Source: Salinigranum marinum
Lineage (GTDB): Archaea > Halobacteriota > Halobacteria > Halobacteriales > Haloferacaceae
Direction: 5' to 3'
DNA length: 64,000 nucleotides
Assembly (NCBI RefSeq): GCF_024228675.1
Contig: NZ_CP100461.1
Coordinates: 3,035,398-3,099,397 of the forward strand
Shown: piece after piece, positions 28,443-37,667 of the stretch
Numbering within the stretch: position 1 is the stretch's first letter
How the letters are laid out: every line of letters starts with the position of its first letter
Program-made: the position numbers and the translations under genes
Notes under the pieces: model-generated
What the model was told of the DNA's origin: nothing
Seen by the model: only the letters and a program-made list of their open reading frames with translations
Database searches by the model: none

Positions 28443-28541
28443 GGTGGTGTGGTGGACCGCCCGAGTCGGGGACCCCGACAGTCGGTCGTACCGACCTGTC
28501 TCCGTGCGGAATTTAAATCACTCACGGTATGTCCGTAATTT

Positions 28542-28559
28542 ATTCACGAATCCGTGAAT
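28542..28559. promoter_or_regulatory. Palindrome over the HAD gene promoter
   Basis: attcacgaatccgtgaat has perfect 7-bp arms around aatc. It directly follows and partly overlaps a TATA-like taatttattc (28535-28544), the place where a repressor would block transcription. A second TATA-like GATTTAAATT for the divergent surface protein lies at 28509-28518. Confidence 0.45.
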
Positions 28560-28630
28560 GTCAGTTTCGGATGCGTGTGGCGGTCCCGTCAGCAGAGCTT
28601 TCACTCGGGCCGCCCGACACGACACGCACT

Positions 28631-29284
28631 GTGGACGCTGTACTCTTCGACATGGACGGTGTACTGGTCGATTCCGAACGGTTCTGGCACGCGTTCGAAG
28701 ACGAGTGGGTCTTCGCCGAGGCGACCGAGGGAACGCCGACGCGCGAGGAGGTGACCGGGCGGAACTACCGGGAGATGTACGACTACCTCTCGACGGAATA
28801 CGGAACGACGGTCTCGAAAGAGGAGTTCGTCGGTCGGTACGACGAACACGCGATGGACGTGGTATACGGCGACGGCGTCGTGCTGATGGAGGGTGCCGAG
28901 GAGCTGTTCGACGGCCTCCGCGCTCGCGCGAAACTGGCGATCGTCTCCTCCGCGCCACAGGACTGGATCGCGGTCGTCCGTGAGCGGTTCGACCTCGACC
29001 CGCTCGACCTCGTGTTGAGCGCCGACGACATCGACGACCCCGGCAAGCCCGAGCCGCACATCTACGAACACGCCGCGGCCGAGCTCGGCCTCGACCCCGA
29101 GCGCTGCGTCGTCGTCGAGGACTCGTACAACGGCGTCGCGGCGGCCGTCGCGGCCGGAGCGTACTGTATCGCCTACCGGACGCCGCAGAACCGGGGCGTC
29201 GACCACTCCGCCGCAGACGAGGTTGTCGAGGGGCCTGCGGCGTTGCGCGCAGCGCTGATGCGGCTGGTCGACGGCGACCCCTGA
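28631..29284 (+). CDS. HAD-superfamily hydrolase (phosphoglycolate phosphatase-like)
   Basis: 217 residues from a GTG start. All HAD motifs are present: motif I DMDGVLVDSE with both aspartates, motif II S in AIVSSAPQDW, the motif III lysine in GKPEPHIYE, and motif IV VVEDSYNGVAAAVAAG. The helical cap after motif I marks subfamily IA, which includes beta-phosphoglucomutase and sugar- or glycolate-phosphate phosphatases. The start is uncertain. An in-frame ATG at 28571 sits about 30 nt from a TATA-like box and would add 20 residues with no homology. It converges with the helicase gene, with 8 bases between them. Confidence 0.88.
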   Translation: MDAVLFDMDGVLVDSERFWHAFEDEWVFAEATEGTPTREEVTGRNYREMYDYLSTEYGTTVSKEEFVGRYDEHAMDVVYGDGVVLMEGAEELFDGLRARAKLAIVSSAPQDWIAVVRERFDLDPLDLVLSADDIDDPGKPEPHIYEHAAAELGLDPERCVVVEDSYNGVAAAVAAGAYCIAYRTPQNRGVDHSAADEVVEGPAALRAALMRLVDGDP

Positions 29285-29292
29285 CTCCGGTG

Positions 29293-31632
29293 TCAGTCGA
29301 CGACCGCGACGGTTCGTTCCTCGTGGACCGGGAGCAGCGGGAGGTCGGGGAACGACACCTCGATGCGGAAGGTGAGTTCGTCGTCGGTCGCGCCGAAGAC
29401 GCCGACGGGGACGTGCGTCGCGTCCGAGAGGTACGTCGTCTTCGTCGTCATCTCCACGTCGTTGACCGTGACGCGGATCCCGGTACGGCCGCTCCCCCCG
29501 GTGTTTCGCACGGAGACTTCCCTGACCGCGCTGGTCCCGCGCTCGACCGTCTCGGGGAACGGCCCCCAGTCGATCTCGATCGCCGGCAGCGACTGCGCCG
29601 ACTCGACGACCCGCTCGGCCACCCCCTCAGAGAGGTCCGCCCGGGTCAGCGCCGTCGTGCCGGCCGCGACGAGATCGGACGGGGTTCGCAGCCCGGCCGA
29701 CGAGAGCCGCCCCGCCCGACGCGAGCCGATTCCGTCGACGGCGGTGAGCCCGACCGCGTCGCGGGAGACGCCGTGTTCGACGCGCGCCTCGACCCGGCGG
29801 GCGAGGTTGGCCGCGCGCGGGCCCGAGAAGGTGTCGAGGAACTCCCGGAGCGCCGCCAACAGCCGGAGGGCGTTCTGCCTGATGATCCAGGCGTCGCTCC
29901 GGAGGTCAGCCGGGGTCGAGCCAGTCATCGACGCCCGGCAGATGGCGAGCACCTTGCGGTTGCCGCCGTCGAGCGAGCTGTCCATCCCCGTGAGGACGGA
30001 GTCGACCGCGTCGGTCTCGGCCGAGCGGCAGGAGACGGAGTGGAACTCCGACGCGCCCGCGACGCTCTCGAGGACGGCGTCGGCGTCGATGTACTCGCGC
30101 TCGGAGAGGTCGTGAAAGCGCCGCGCGGTCGCGAGATCGAGGTAGTACTTCGACGCCAGCCGGCCGAGCGAGGTGGGCTCGACCCCCAGGCCGTCCATCG
30201 AGACGAAGCCGCGGTCGACGAGCGATTCGAGCGTCTCCCGGACTCGATCCCTGAGGCCGTCGAAGGCGTACTCCTGGGGACGGGACTGCGCGCGCACGTA
30301 GTAGAACGTCGTCTCCAGCCACGAGAGCACGTCGTCGAGGTCGTCGATGGTGCCCATCGCGACCTCGGCGTTGAGATGTGAGTCCAACTCGGCGGCGAGG
30401 TGGGACTCGATGTCTTTTCCATCGCTGATGAGTCGCCGGTAGCGGTCGGCGTCAGAGCGGTCACACACCACCCAGCCGTAGCCGACGTCGTCGTAGCCCG
30501 GCCGGCCGGCCCGACCGAGCATCTGCATCACGTCCAGCGGGGAGATGTCCACGTCGCCCTCCAGCGGGTCGTGGTACTTCGTGTCGCGGATGACGACGCA
30601 CCGGGCGGGGAGGTTCACACCCCACGCGAGCGTCGACGTCGAGAACAGCAGTTGGATCTTCCCCTCGCGGAACCATCTCTCCACTCGATCGCGGTCCTCC
30701 TTCCCGAGCCCCGCGTGGTGGAACCCGATGCCGTCGACGACGGAGTTTCGCAACGAATCGTTCGACAGCTCCTTCGCCTCGTTGTGGAAGTCGTAGTCGC
30801 CGCGGGCACCCATCGGCACGTCGCGTTCGGCGAACTCGTCGCGCGCCTTCGCCGCGGCCTGCACCGTGTCCTGCCGCGAGGAGACGAAGACGAGCGCCTG
30901 GCCCGCCTCGCGGATGTGCGGTTCGGCCAGGTCGAACGCTCTGTACAGTCGACGGTACTTGTCGGCGAAGCTGTTCTCGCCGTGGCTGTACGTCTTCACT
31001 CCCGCGTGGAGCTTCACCGGGCGGTAGTCGTCGCCGAACTCGAACGTCGTTTCTTCGACCGCGTCCAGCCACGCGGCGACGTCGGCGACGTTGCGCATCG
31101 TCGCCGACAGCGCCACGATTCGCGGGTCACAGAGCCGCCGAAGGCGGGAGACGGTCACTTCGAGCACCCCGCCTCTGGAGTCGGAGTCGAGGAGGTGGAC
31201 CTCGTCGATGACGACGCAGTCCACGTCGGTGACGAAGCCGTATCTGGGAGAGTCGTGTTTCCTCGTGGCCGAGTCGGTCTTCTCGGGCGTCATCACGAGG
31301 ATGTCCGCCCGCTCCGCGCGGCGAGGGTTGAGGTCGCGCTCGCCCGTCACGACGTACACCGAGTAGCCGAGATCCTCGAAACGTTCCCACTCGGCTTCCT
31401 TCTCGTTCGTCAGCGCGCGCAAGGGGGCGATAAAGAGCGCCGTTCCTCCTTCCCCGAGGGTCTTACACATCGCCAGTTCCGCCAGCGCCGTCTTCCCCGA
31501 CGCCGTCGGGGCCGCGGCGACCACGTTCTCGTCGCGCTCCATGATCGCCGGGAGCGCCTCGCGTTGCATCCGGTTGAACTCCTCGAAGCCGAACGCGTCG
31601 GCGAACTCGGGGATGGCCTCGGCCACTTTCAC
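29293..31632 (-). CDS. Hel308-like superfamily 2 helicase with extra C-terminal beta domain
   Basis: 779 residues from GTG. The helicase motifs are motif I AAAPTASGKTALAE, motif II DEVH, motif III SATMRN, and motif VI QMLGRAGRPG. After the winged-helix and ratchet regions there is a helix-hairpin-helix (LTAVDGIGSRRAGRLSSAG, about 620-655). This layout fits Hel308, which unwinds stalled replication forks. Unusually, about 90 further residues follow (SVRNTGGSGRTGIRVTVNDV), resembling an Ig-like adhesion fold. The N-terminal family match begins VAEAIPEFADAFGF, supporting the GTG at 31632. That GTG overlaps the stop of a small upstream frame. Confidence 0.88.
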   Translation of the reverse strand: MKVAEAIPEFADAFGFEEFNRMQREALPAIMERDENVVAAAPTASGKTALAELAMCKTLGEGGTALFIAPLRALTNEKEAEWERFEDLGYSVYVVTGERDLNPRRAERADILVMTPEKTDSATRKHDSPRYGFVTDVDCVVIDEVHLLDSDSRGGVLEVTVSRLRRLCDPRIVALSATMRNVADVAAWLDAVEETTFEFGDDYRPVKLHAGVKTYSHGENSFADKYRRLYRAFDLAEPHIREAGQALVFVSSRQDTVQAAAKARDEFAERDVPMGARGDYDFHNEAKELSNDSLRNSVVDGIGFHHAGLGKEDRDRVERWFREGKIQLLFSTSTLAWGVNLPARCVVIRDTKYHDPLEGDVDISPLDVMQMLGRAGRPGYDDVGYGWVVCDRSDADRYRRLISDGKDIESHLAAELDSHLNAEVAMGTIDDLDDVLSWLETTFYYVRAQSRPQEYAFDGLRDRVRETLESLVDRGFVSMDGLGVEPTSLGRLASKYYLDLATARRFHDLSEREYIDADAVLESVAGASEFHSVSCRSAETDAVDSVLTGMDSSLDGGNRKVLAICRASMTGSTPADLRSDAWIIRQNALRLLAALREFLDTFSGPRAANLARRVEARVEHGVSRDAVGLTAVDGIGSRRAGRLSSAGLRTPSDLVAAGTTALTRADLSEGVAERVVESAQSLPAIEIDWGPFPETVERGTSAVREVSVRNTGGSGRTGIRVTVNDVEMTTKTTYLSDATHVPVGVFGATDDELTFRIEVSFPDLPLLPVHEERTVAVVD

Positions 31633-31676
31633 CCGTGGCGTCCTCCCGCTCGCAGCCGGTTCCCGGGGACAGTCAT
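31629..31676 (-). other. Possible 15-codon leaderless upstream frame of the helicase
   Basis: ATG at 31676 lies 29 nt from a TATA-like AAGTTTTTGG (31701-31710). The frame runs 15 codons and stops with TGA, overlapping the helicase GTG as GTGA. Ribosomes starting at the 5' end would reach the helicase start by re-initiation. It might be a chance frame. Confidence 0.35.
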
Positions 31677-31813
31677 GCTCGGAGGGGGGCGCTCGCTCGA
31701 CCAAAAACTTCCGGTGACCGCCGTCCGGACGGTGCGAACGGCCCGTTCCTGAGAAGAGAGATTGTGAACAAGATACAATACCTTTCGCGCCGTAGAGAAA
31801 CGCGGTGAGTACG

Positions 31814-32035
31814 ATGAATAAAAACGTCGGCGGAATCGATCGAAACGCGCGCCTGATCATCGGTCCGGTCTTGCTTGTCGTTGGACTCACGGCACTCGTT
31901 CAACTGCTGCCGCTCGGGACGCTCGGTGCCGTCGCTGCCCTCGTCGTCGGGGCGATCCTGACAGTGACCGGCGCGGTCCAGCGGTGTCCGCTGAACGCGC
32001 TGCTCGGCGTCGACACCTGTCCGATCGACGGGTGA
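31814..32035 (+). CDS. DUF2892 / YgaP-like small membrane protein
   Basis: 73 residues with the family pattern [20 protein letters not shown]. Two membrane helices follow at about 13-30 and 38-56. The C-terminus has [12 protein letters not shown], in which the two cysteines are conserved in the family. Function is unknown. In other organisms the domain is often fused to rhodanese. The ATG at 31814 was preferred to a GTG three codons upstream. It is divergent from the helicase. Confidence 0.85.
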   Translation: MNKNVGGIDRNARLIIGPVLLVVGLTALVQLLPLGTLGAVAALVVGAILTVTGAVQRCPLNALLGVDTCPIDG

Positions 32036-32276
32036 ACGCGGCCGCGTCGCTCGTGTCTGGTCGCGGCCGGAGCCGCGAACAGCACCTCACGGCGTCACAT
32101 ACGGCCGACGTGCGGCGAACGAGCGACCGGCGGAAGCGAGTCGGCCGGGGAGGGCGAGACGTCGTCACCCTGGCGACCGCGCGGCCCCTCTCCCGGGCAG
32201 TACTGTCACGATGGGGACGCCCCGGTCGGTCCGTACTCGACCGCACGTTTTTCACGACAGCCGCCTACCGTCCGGT

Positions 32277-33218
32277 ATGAGCGGGAGTCGCCGGCACCGT
32301 CGAAAACCCGACTGGCTGAAGATGCGACCGCCGTCGGGCCAGCGGTTCACCGAGATCAAGCGCGAACTCAGGGACAGAAACCTCCACACCGTCTGCGAGG
32401 AGGCCAATTGCCCGAACCTCGGGGAGTGCTGGTCGGGACAAGACGGCCCGGGAACGGCGACGTTCATGCTGATGGGCGACCGCTGCTCGCGGGGCTGTAA
32501 CTTCTGCGACGTCCAGACCGGAGGGATGGAGGCGCTCGACCCCGACGAACCCGACAACGTCGCCGAGGCGGTGGCCGAGATCGGCCTCGACTACGTCGTC
32601 CTCACCTCCGTGGATAGAGACGACCTCCCCGACCAGGGCGCGGGGCACTTCGCGCGGACCATCCGCGCGATCAAAGAGCGCGACCCCTCGATCCTCGTCG
32701 AGGTCCTGATCCCCGACTTCCAAGGGGAACCGGAACTCGTGCGGGAGATCATCGACGCGCGCCCCGACGTGATCGCGCACAACATCGAGACGGTCGAACG
32801 CCTGCAGTGGCCCGTCCGTGACCGCCGCGCGGGCTACGAGCAGTCGCTGTCCGTGCTCGAACAGGTCACCGCCGAGTCCGACATCCACACCAAGACGTCG
32901 ATCATGCTCGGCCTCGGCGAGTACGCCCACGAGGTGTACCAGACGCTGTCGGACCTCCGGGAGGCCGACGTCGACGTCGTCACGCTCGGGCAGTACCTCC
33001 AGCCGTCGCGGTCACACCTCGACGTCTACGACTACGTCCACCCCGACGCGTTCGACACCTGGCGGCGGGTCGCCGAGGACGAACTCGGCTTCCTCTACTG
33101 CGCCTCGGGGCCGATGGTGCGCTCGTCGTACAAAGCGGGGGAGCTGTTCGTCGACGCGCTCGTCCGCGAGGGCCGGACGGTCGAGGAGGCGCGACGGGCC
33201 GCGCGTGCCGCCGACTGA
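32277..33218 (+). CDS. lipA: Lipoyl synthase
   Basis: 313 residues, a radical SAM enzyme that inserts two sulfurs into octanoyl groups on lipoyl domains. Both iron-sulfur sites are intact: the auxiliary cluster motif [12 protein letters not shown] and the radical SAM motif CSRGCNFC. The C-terminal RSSYKAGE carries the serine ligand of the auxiliary cluster. A TATA-like cgtttttcac at 32246-32255, about 27 nt before the ATG, makes a leaderless message likely. It lies directly upstream of the 2-oxoacid dehydrogenase genes, whose E2 protein needs lipoate. Confidence 0.97.
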   Translation: MSGSRRHRRKPDWLKMRPPSGQRFTEIKRELRDRNLHTVCEEANCPNLGECWSGQDGPGTATFMLMGDRCSRGCNFCDVQTGGMEALDPDEPDNVAEAVAEIGLDYVVLTSVDRDDLPDQGAGHFARTIRAIKERDPSILVEVLIPDFQGEPELVREIIDARPDVIAHNIETVERLQWPVRDRRAGYEQSLSVLEQVTAESDIHTKTSIMLGLGEYAHEVYQTLSDLREADVDVVTLGQYLQPSRSHLDVYDYVHPDAFDTWRRVAEDELGFLYCASGPMVRSSYKAGELFVDALVREGRTVEEARRAARAAD

Positions 33219-33361
33219 GCGAGCCACGCCCCCGCCGTGCGTGCCGGGCCGACGGTTCGAAGGACGAACCGCTGGCTCCGGCGAACCGCCCGCTGGCACC
33301 GTCGAGCGCCTCGGTACGCGACCGGCGATCCCGTTCTACGAAAACACTATACGACAGGGAG

Positions 33362-33392
33362 GTGACCCTCTGCTCATGCACGGGAGGGTCAC
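33362..33392. promoter_or_regulatory. Inverted repeat in front of pdhA
   Basis: Perfect 9-bp arms gtgaccctc (33362-33370) and gagggtcac (33384-33392) with 13 bases between. The arm centres are 22 bp apart, two helical turns. A TATA-like cactatacg lies at 33345-33353, and the GTG start is at 33396, so the repeat covers the start point and leader. Confidence 0.5.
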
Positions 33393-33395
33393 ACC

Positions 33396-34499
33396 GTGAG
33401 CGTGCTACAGCGCGATCCACGGGATCAGGTCCGCGTCCTCGACGAGGACGGCAGCGTCGTCGGCGACGTCCCCGACGTGGACGACGAGACGCTGGTGTCG
33501 ATGTACCGCGAGATGAAACTCGCCCGGCACTTCGACACCCGTGCGGTGAGCCTCCAGCGGCAGGGGCGGATGGGCACCTATCCGCCGCTGTCGGGACAGG
33601 AGGGCGCACAGGTGGCGAGCGCCCACGCGCTCGACGAGGAGGACTGGCTCTTCCCGTCGTACCGCGAGCACGCCGCGCTCCACACGCGTGGCTTCCCGCT
33701 CGACCGGATCTTGCTGTACTGGATGGGCACCGAGCGCGGCAACGAAGCGCCGCCGGACGTCAACACGTTCCCCGTCGCGGTGCCGATCGCCACCCAGACC
33801 CTCCACGCGGTCGGCGCGTCGTGGGCTTCGAAACACAAAGGCGAGCGGAAGGCGTTCATCACCTACTTCGGTGACGGGGGCTCCTCGGAGGGCGACACCC
33901 ACGAGGCGATGAACTTCGCTGGCGTGTTCGACACCCCCACCGTGTTCTTCTGCAACAACAACCAGTGGGCGATCTCCGTCCCCCGGGAGCGACAGACGGC
34001 GGCCGAGACGATCGCGCAGCGGGCCGACGCCTACGGCTTTCAGGGGATCCAGGTCGATGGGATGGATCCGCTGGCGGTGTACGACGTCACGCGCGCCGCG
34101 GTCGAGAAGGCCAAGGCCGACACACCCGACGAACTCCGGCCGACGCTCATCGAGGCGGTTCAGTACCGCTTCGGCGCGCACACGACCGCTGACGACCCGA
34201 CGGTGTACCGCGACAGCGACGAGGTCGAACAGTGGAAACGGAAAGATCCCATCCCGCGGCTGGAGACGTTCCTCCGCGAGACGGGCCGACTCGACGACGA
34301 CGACGTCGAGCGGATCGAACGCGAGGTCCAGCAGGAGGTGGCCGACGCCATCGAGACGGCGGAGTCGACCCCCCGGCCCGACCCCGAGGAACTGTTCGAC
34401 CACACCTTCGCCGAGCGAACCCCGGACATCGAGGCGCAACACGAGGCGTTCGCCGCCATGCGCGAGCGACTCGGCGACGAGGCGTTCCGCAACGAGTAA
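33396..34499 (+). CDS. pdhA: 2-oxoacid dehydrogenase E1 component, alpha subunit
   Basis: 367 residues from GTG. It binds thiamine diphosphate and decarboxylates a 2-oxoacid. The TPP motif is GDGGSSEGDTHEAMNFAGVF ending in NNNQWAIS. The catalytic-side and phosphorylation-loop-like region is RFGAHTTADDPTVYR. It forms the complex with the next two genes. In haloarchaea pyruvate is mainly oxidised by a ferredoxin oxidoreductase. Such complexes are thought to act on other 2-oxoacids, including branched-chain ones, so the substrate name is provisional. Confidence 0.93.
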   Translation: MSVLQRDPRDQVRVLDEDGSVVGDVPDVDDETLVSMYREMKLARHFDTRAVSLQRQGRMGTYPPLSGQEGAQVASAHALDEEDWLFPSYREHAALHTRGFPLDRILLYWMGTERGNEAPPDVNTFPVAVPIATQTLHAVGASWASKHKGERKAFITYFGDGGSSEGDTHEAMNFAGVFDTPTVFFCNNNQWAISVPRERQTAAETIAQRADAYGFQGIQVDGMDPLAVYDVTRAAVEKAKADTPDELRPTLIEAVQYRFGAHTTADDPTVYRDSDEVEQWKRKDPIPRLETFLRETGRLDDDDVERIEREVQQEVADAIETAESTPRPDPEELFDHTFAERTPDIEAQHEAFAAMRERLGDEAFRNE

Positions 34500-34505
34500 C
34501 TCACA

Positions 34506-35501
34506 ATGAGCACGTCACAAACACAGAACCTCACCCTGGTCCAGGCGGTACGGGACGGTCTCCACACCGGAATGCAGCGCGACGACGACGTCATCGTCCT
34601 CGGGGAGGACGTCGGGAAGAACGGCGGCGTCTTCCGCGCGACCGAAGGGCTGTACGACGAGTTCGGCGGCGATCGGGTCATCGACACCCCGCTCGCGGAG
34701 TCGGGCATCGTCGGCACGGCCATCGGGATGGCCGCCTACGGGCTCAAACCCGTCCCGGAGATCCAGTTCTCCGGCTTCATGTACCCGGCGTTCGACCAGA
34801 TCGTCTCTCACGCCGCCCGGCTCCGGACGCGGTCTCGCGGTCGTTTTACCTGTCCGCTCGTCGTTCGCGCGCCCTACGGCGGCGGCATCCGCGCGCCCGA
34901 ACACCACTCCGAGTCGAAGGAGGCGTTCTACGCGCACGAGGCCGGGCTCAAGGTCGTCATCCCGTCGACGCCGGCCGACACCAAGGGGCTACTCATCTCT
35001 GCCATCCGCGATCCGGACCCCGTGATCTTCCTCGAACCGAAGCTCATCTACCGCGCGTTCAGGGGTGACGTCCCGGAGGGCGAACACACCGTCCCGATCG
35101 GCGAGGCACAGGTTCGAAGGGAAGGCGAAGACGTCTCGGTCTTCGTCTACGGCGCGATGACGCCGCGAACCCTCGAAGCCGCCGAGAACCTCGCCGAGGA
35201 GGGGGTCGACGTCGAGGTGGTCGACCTCCGGACTGTCTCGCCGCTGGATCGGGAGGCTATCGTCGACTCGTTCACGAAGACCGGGCGGGCGTGCGTCGTC
35301 CACGAGGCCCCCCGGTCGGGCGGGCTCGCGGGTGAGATCACTGCGACGATCCAGGAGGAGGCGCTGCTGTACCAGGAAGCGCCCGTCGTCCGCGTGACCG
35401 GGTACGACGTTCCCTACCCGCTGTACGCCCTGGAGGACTACTACCTCCCCTCGGTCGCGCGCATCGAGGACGGCATCCGGGAGGCCGTGGAGTACCCATG
35501 A
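34506..35501 (+). CDS. pdhB: 2-oxoacid dehydrogenase E1 component, beta subunit
   Basis: 331 residues, transketolase-like. The N-terminal pyrimidine-binding domain has VIVLGEDVGKNGGVFRATEG and DTPLAESGIVG. The middle has RAPYGGGIRAPEHHSES, and the C-terminal domain has DVEVVDLRTVSPLD and YPLYALEDYYLPS. It pairs with the alpha subunit 6 nt upstream. Its stop overlaps the E2 start by four bases (ATGA). Confidence 0.95.
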   Translation: MSTSQTQNLTLVQAVRDGLHTGMQRDDDVIVLGEDVGKNGGVFRATEGLYDEFGGDRVIDTPLAESGIVGTAIGMAAYGLKPVPEIQFSGFMYPAFDQIVSHAARLRTRSRGRFTCPLVVRAPYGGGIRAPEHHSESKEAFYAHEAGLKVVIPSTPADTKGLLISAIRDPDPVIFLEPKLIYRAFRGDVPEGEHTVPIGEAQVRREGEDVSVFVYGAMTPRTLEAAENLAEEGVDVEVVDLRTVSPLDREAIVDSFTKTGRACVVHEAPRSGGLAGEITATIQEEALLYQEAPVVRVTGYDVPYPLYALEDYYLPSVARIEDGIREAVEYP

Positions 35502-37165
35502 TCCGCGAGTTCAAACTCCCCGACGTCGGCGAAGGCGTGGCGGAGGGCGAACTGGTCGCGTGGCACGTCAAGCCCGGCGACGGCGTGGTCGAAGATCAGG
35601 TCGTCGCCGAGGTGGAGACGGACAAGGCGCTCGTCGAGGTTCCCTCCCCCTACGACGGGACCGTGGCGGAGCTCCGCGCCGAAGCGGGCCAGATGGTCCC
35701 GGTCGGCGACGTCATCATCACGTTCGACGTCCCCGACGAAGCCGGAGCCGAAGGGGAGGCCGAACCCGAGTCCGCGTCCGCGTCCGCGTCCGAACCCGAG
35801 ACCACGACAGGGCCGAGCGACGCCCCAGCGGCGACCGAGCCGGCGGCGTCGGGCGACAGCGCCGCCGGGGCGGAGAGCGAGGGCGACGCAGACCACGAAC
35901 CCGACGCGCGGGTGTTCGCCCCGCCGAGCGTCCGTCGGCTCGCCCGCGAGGAGGGCGTCGATCTCGCGACGATCGACGGGAGCGGCCCGGGCGGGCGGAT
36001 CACCGAGGGGGACGTCCGGGCGGCGGCCGAAGCCGAGCCCGGAGCCAGCGCGGACGCCGCCGAGCGTGACGAGGGGCCCGCCGCGGTGAGTTTCGGCGGG
36101 CCGTCGGCGACGAGTGGCGACGCGGCGGAGGGAGGCGAAGCCGACGACGCGGCGAGCGGGGCGCCGACGCAGGCGACCGAGGCGGCCGGCCGCGACCGGA
36201 CGCTCGCCGCGCCCGCGACCCGGAAGCTGGCGGCCGACGAAGGGGTCGACATCGACGACGTGCCCGCGACCGAACGGCGCGACGGCGAGGCGTTCGTCAC
36301 GCCCGACGCGGTCCGGGCGTACGCCGAGGCCCAGCGGGCGGCACAGGAAGCCGACGCGGCCGCCGTGTCGGCGGGTGAGATCGGTGAGGCCGGGGATGGG
36401 GAGGCGGCGAGTCGCGAGCCCGTGGCTGGACCGCCCGCGACGGTCGAGACCGAACCCGTCACCGACGGGGAGGAGGACGAGCGGGTCCCCTACCGCGGCA
36501 TCCGCCGGACCATCGGCGAGCAGATGCAGCGCTCGAAGTTCACCGCGCCGCACGTCACCCACCACGACACCGCCGTCGTCGACGACCTCGTCGCGCTCCG
36601 GTCGGAGTTGAAACCGCACGCCGAAGCGCGGGGCGTCTCGCTCACCTACACGCCGCTGGTGATGACGGCCGTAGTGAAGGCGCTGAAAGAGCACCCGAAG
36701 CTGAACGCCGTCTTCGACGAGGAGAACGAGGAGATCCTCCGTAAAAGGGAGTACCACGTCGGCGTCGCCGTCGCCACCGACGCGGGGCTGATGGTGCCCG
36801 TGGTTCGGGACGTCGACCGGAAAGGGGCGGTGGAGATCGCCTCGGAGCTCGGCGGCCTCGTCGAACGAGCACACGACCGGAGCATCGCCCGCGAGGAGAT
36901 GCGGGGCAGCACGTTCACCATCACCAACTTCGGTGCCATCGGCGGCGAGTACGCCACGCCGATCATCAACTACCCCGAGGTCGCGATCTTGGGGTTGGGC
37001 GCGATCGAACAGCGGCCCGTCGTCGAAGAGGGGGAGGTCGTCGCACGACACACCCTCCCGCTGTCGCTGTCGATCGACCACCGCGTCGTCGACGGGGCGG
37101 ACGCCGGACGGTTCGCCAACACGCTCATCGAGTATCTGGAGAACCCCCGGCTGTTGCTGTTGTGA
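35498..37165 (+). CDS. pdhC: 2-oxoacid dehydrogenase E2 (acyltransferase) with two subunit-binding domains
   Basis: 555 residues. A lipoyl domain occupies about 1-78, with the lipoylated lysine at 43 in ETDKALVEV. An Ala/Glu/Pro linker follows. A first peripheral subunit-binding domain is at about 138-175 (APPSVRRLAREEGVDLATI, then GRITEGDV), and a second similar one is at about 236-275 (AAPATRKLAADEGVDIDDV, then AFVTPDAV). The catalytic acyltransferase domain runs from about 330 to 555 with active-site DHRVVDG at 527-533. Two subunit-binding domains are unusual. The second one is longer in its loop and may be degenerate. Confidence 0.93.
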   Translation: MIREFKLPDVGEGVAEGELVAWHVKPGDGVVEDQVVAEVETDKALVEVPSPYDGTVAELRAEAGQMVPVGDVIITFDVPDEAGAEGEAEPESASASASEPETTTGPSDAPAATEPAASGDSAAGAESEGDADHEPDARVFAPPSVRRLAREEGVDLATIDGSGPGGRITEGDVRAAAEAEPGASADAAERDEGPAAVSFGGPSATSGDAAEGGEADDAASGAPTQATEAAGRDRTLAAPATRKLAADEGVDIDDVPATERRDGEAFVTPDAVRAYAEAQRAAQEADAAAVSAGEIGEAGDGEAASREPVAGPPATVETEPVTDGEEDERVPYRGIRRTIGEQMQRSKFTAPHVTHHDTAVVDDLVALRSELKPHAEARGVSLTYTPLVMTAVVKALKEHPKLNAVFDEENEEILRKREYHVGVAVATDAGLMVPVVRDVDRKGAVEIASELGGLVERAHDRSIAREEMRGSTFTITNFGAIGGEYATPIINYPEVAILGLGAIEQRPVVEEGEVVARHTLPLSLSIDHRVVDGADAGRFANTLIEYLENPRLLLL

Positions 37166-37178
37166 GCTCGGGAGCGAG

Positions 37179-37667
37179 TCAGTCCGAGGCGGCTTCCGAC
37201 GCCGGGTCGCCGCGGGCGACTCGAGAGTCGACGTGCGACGCGAGTCCGTCAAGCGTCTCCCCGAACGTCTCCTCGAACTTCGATTCCATCATCACTTTCG
37301 CCATCACCCAGCCCAGGGGGCCGAACTTCGGCGTGAACCGTGCCGCCATGGTGACTGCCGTCTGTGTGTCCACCTGTTCGTCCACGGAGATGGTGACGAC
37401 GTTCTCTTTCAGCGGGAAGTCACCCATGTCGATGAACTCGACGGTGTAGGAGGTGTTCGGTTCGTAGTCGACGATTCGCTCCTCGATGCGACCACTCCCG
37501 TCGAGCACACACTCGCGGGTCGCACCCTCGCCGGTGTCGGGACCGGCGATGATTCCCGACTCGAGGACGCCGGGGTTGTACGTCGCGACGCCGCCGAAGT
37601 CGTCGAGGACCTCCCAGACGGCAGCCGTCGGTGCGTCGATCGTTCGGGTGACAGTGACCTCGTGCAT
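37179..37667 (-). CDS. SRPBCC (START-like) ligand-binding protein
   Basis: 162 residues of the polyketide cyclase / SRPBCC fold: VTVTRTIDAPTAAVWEVLDDFGGVATYNPGV at the start, split by the conserved pocket helix, then RECVLDGSGRIEERIVDY and a long C-terminal helix. These bind lipids or other hydrophobic molecules. It is transcribed against the flanking dehydrogenase genes and separates E2 from E3. Its ATG at 37667 was chosen because the family starts there. Confidence 0.85.
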   Translation of the reverse strand: MHEVTVTRTIDAPTAAVWEVLDDFGGVATYNPGVLESGIIAGPDTGEGATRECVLDGSGRIEERIVDYEPNTSYTVEFIDMGDFPLKENVVTISVDEQVDTQTAVTMAARFTPKFGPLGWVMAKVMMESKFEETFGETLDGLASHVDSRVARGDPASEAASD

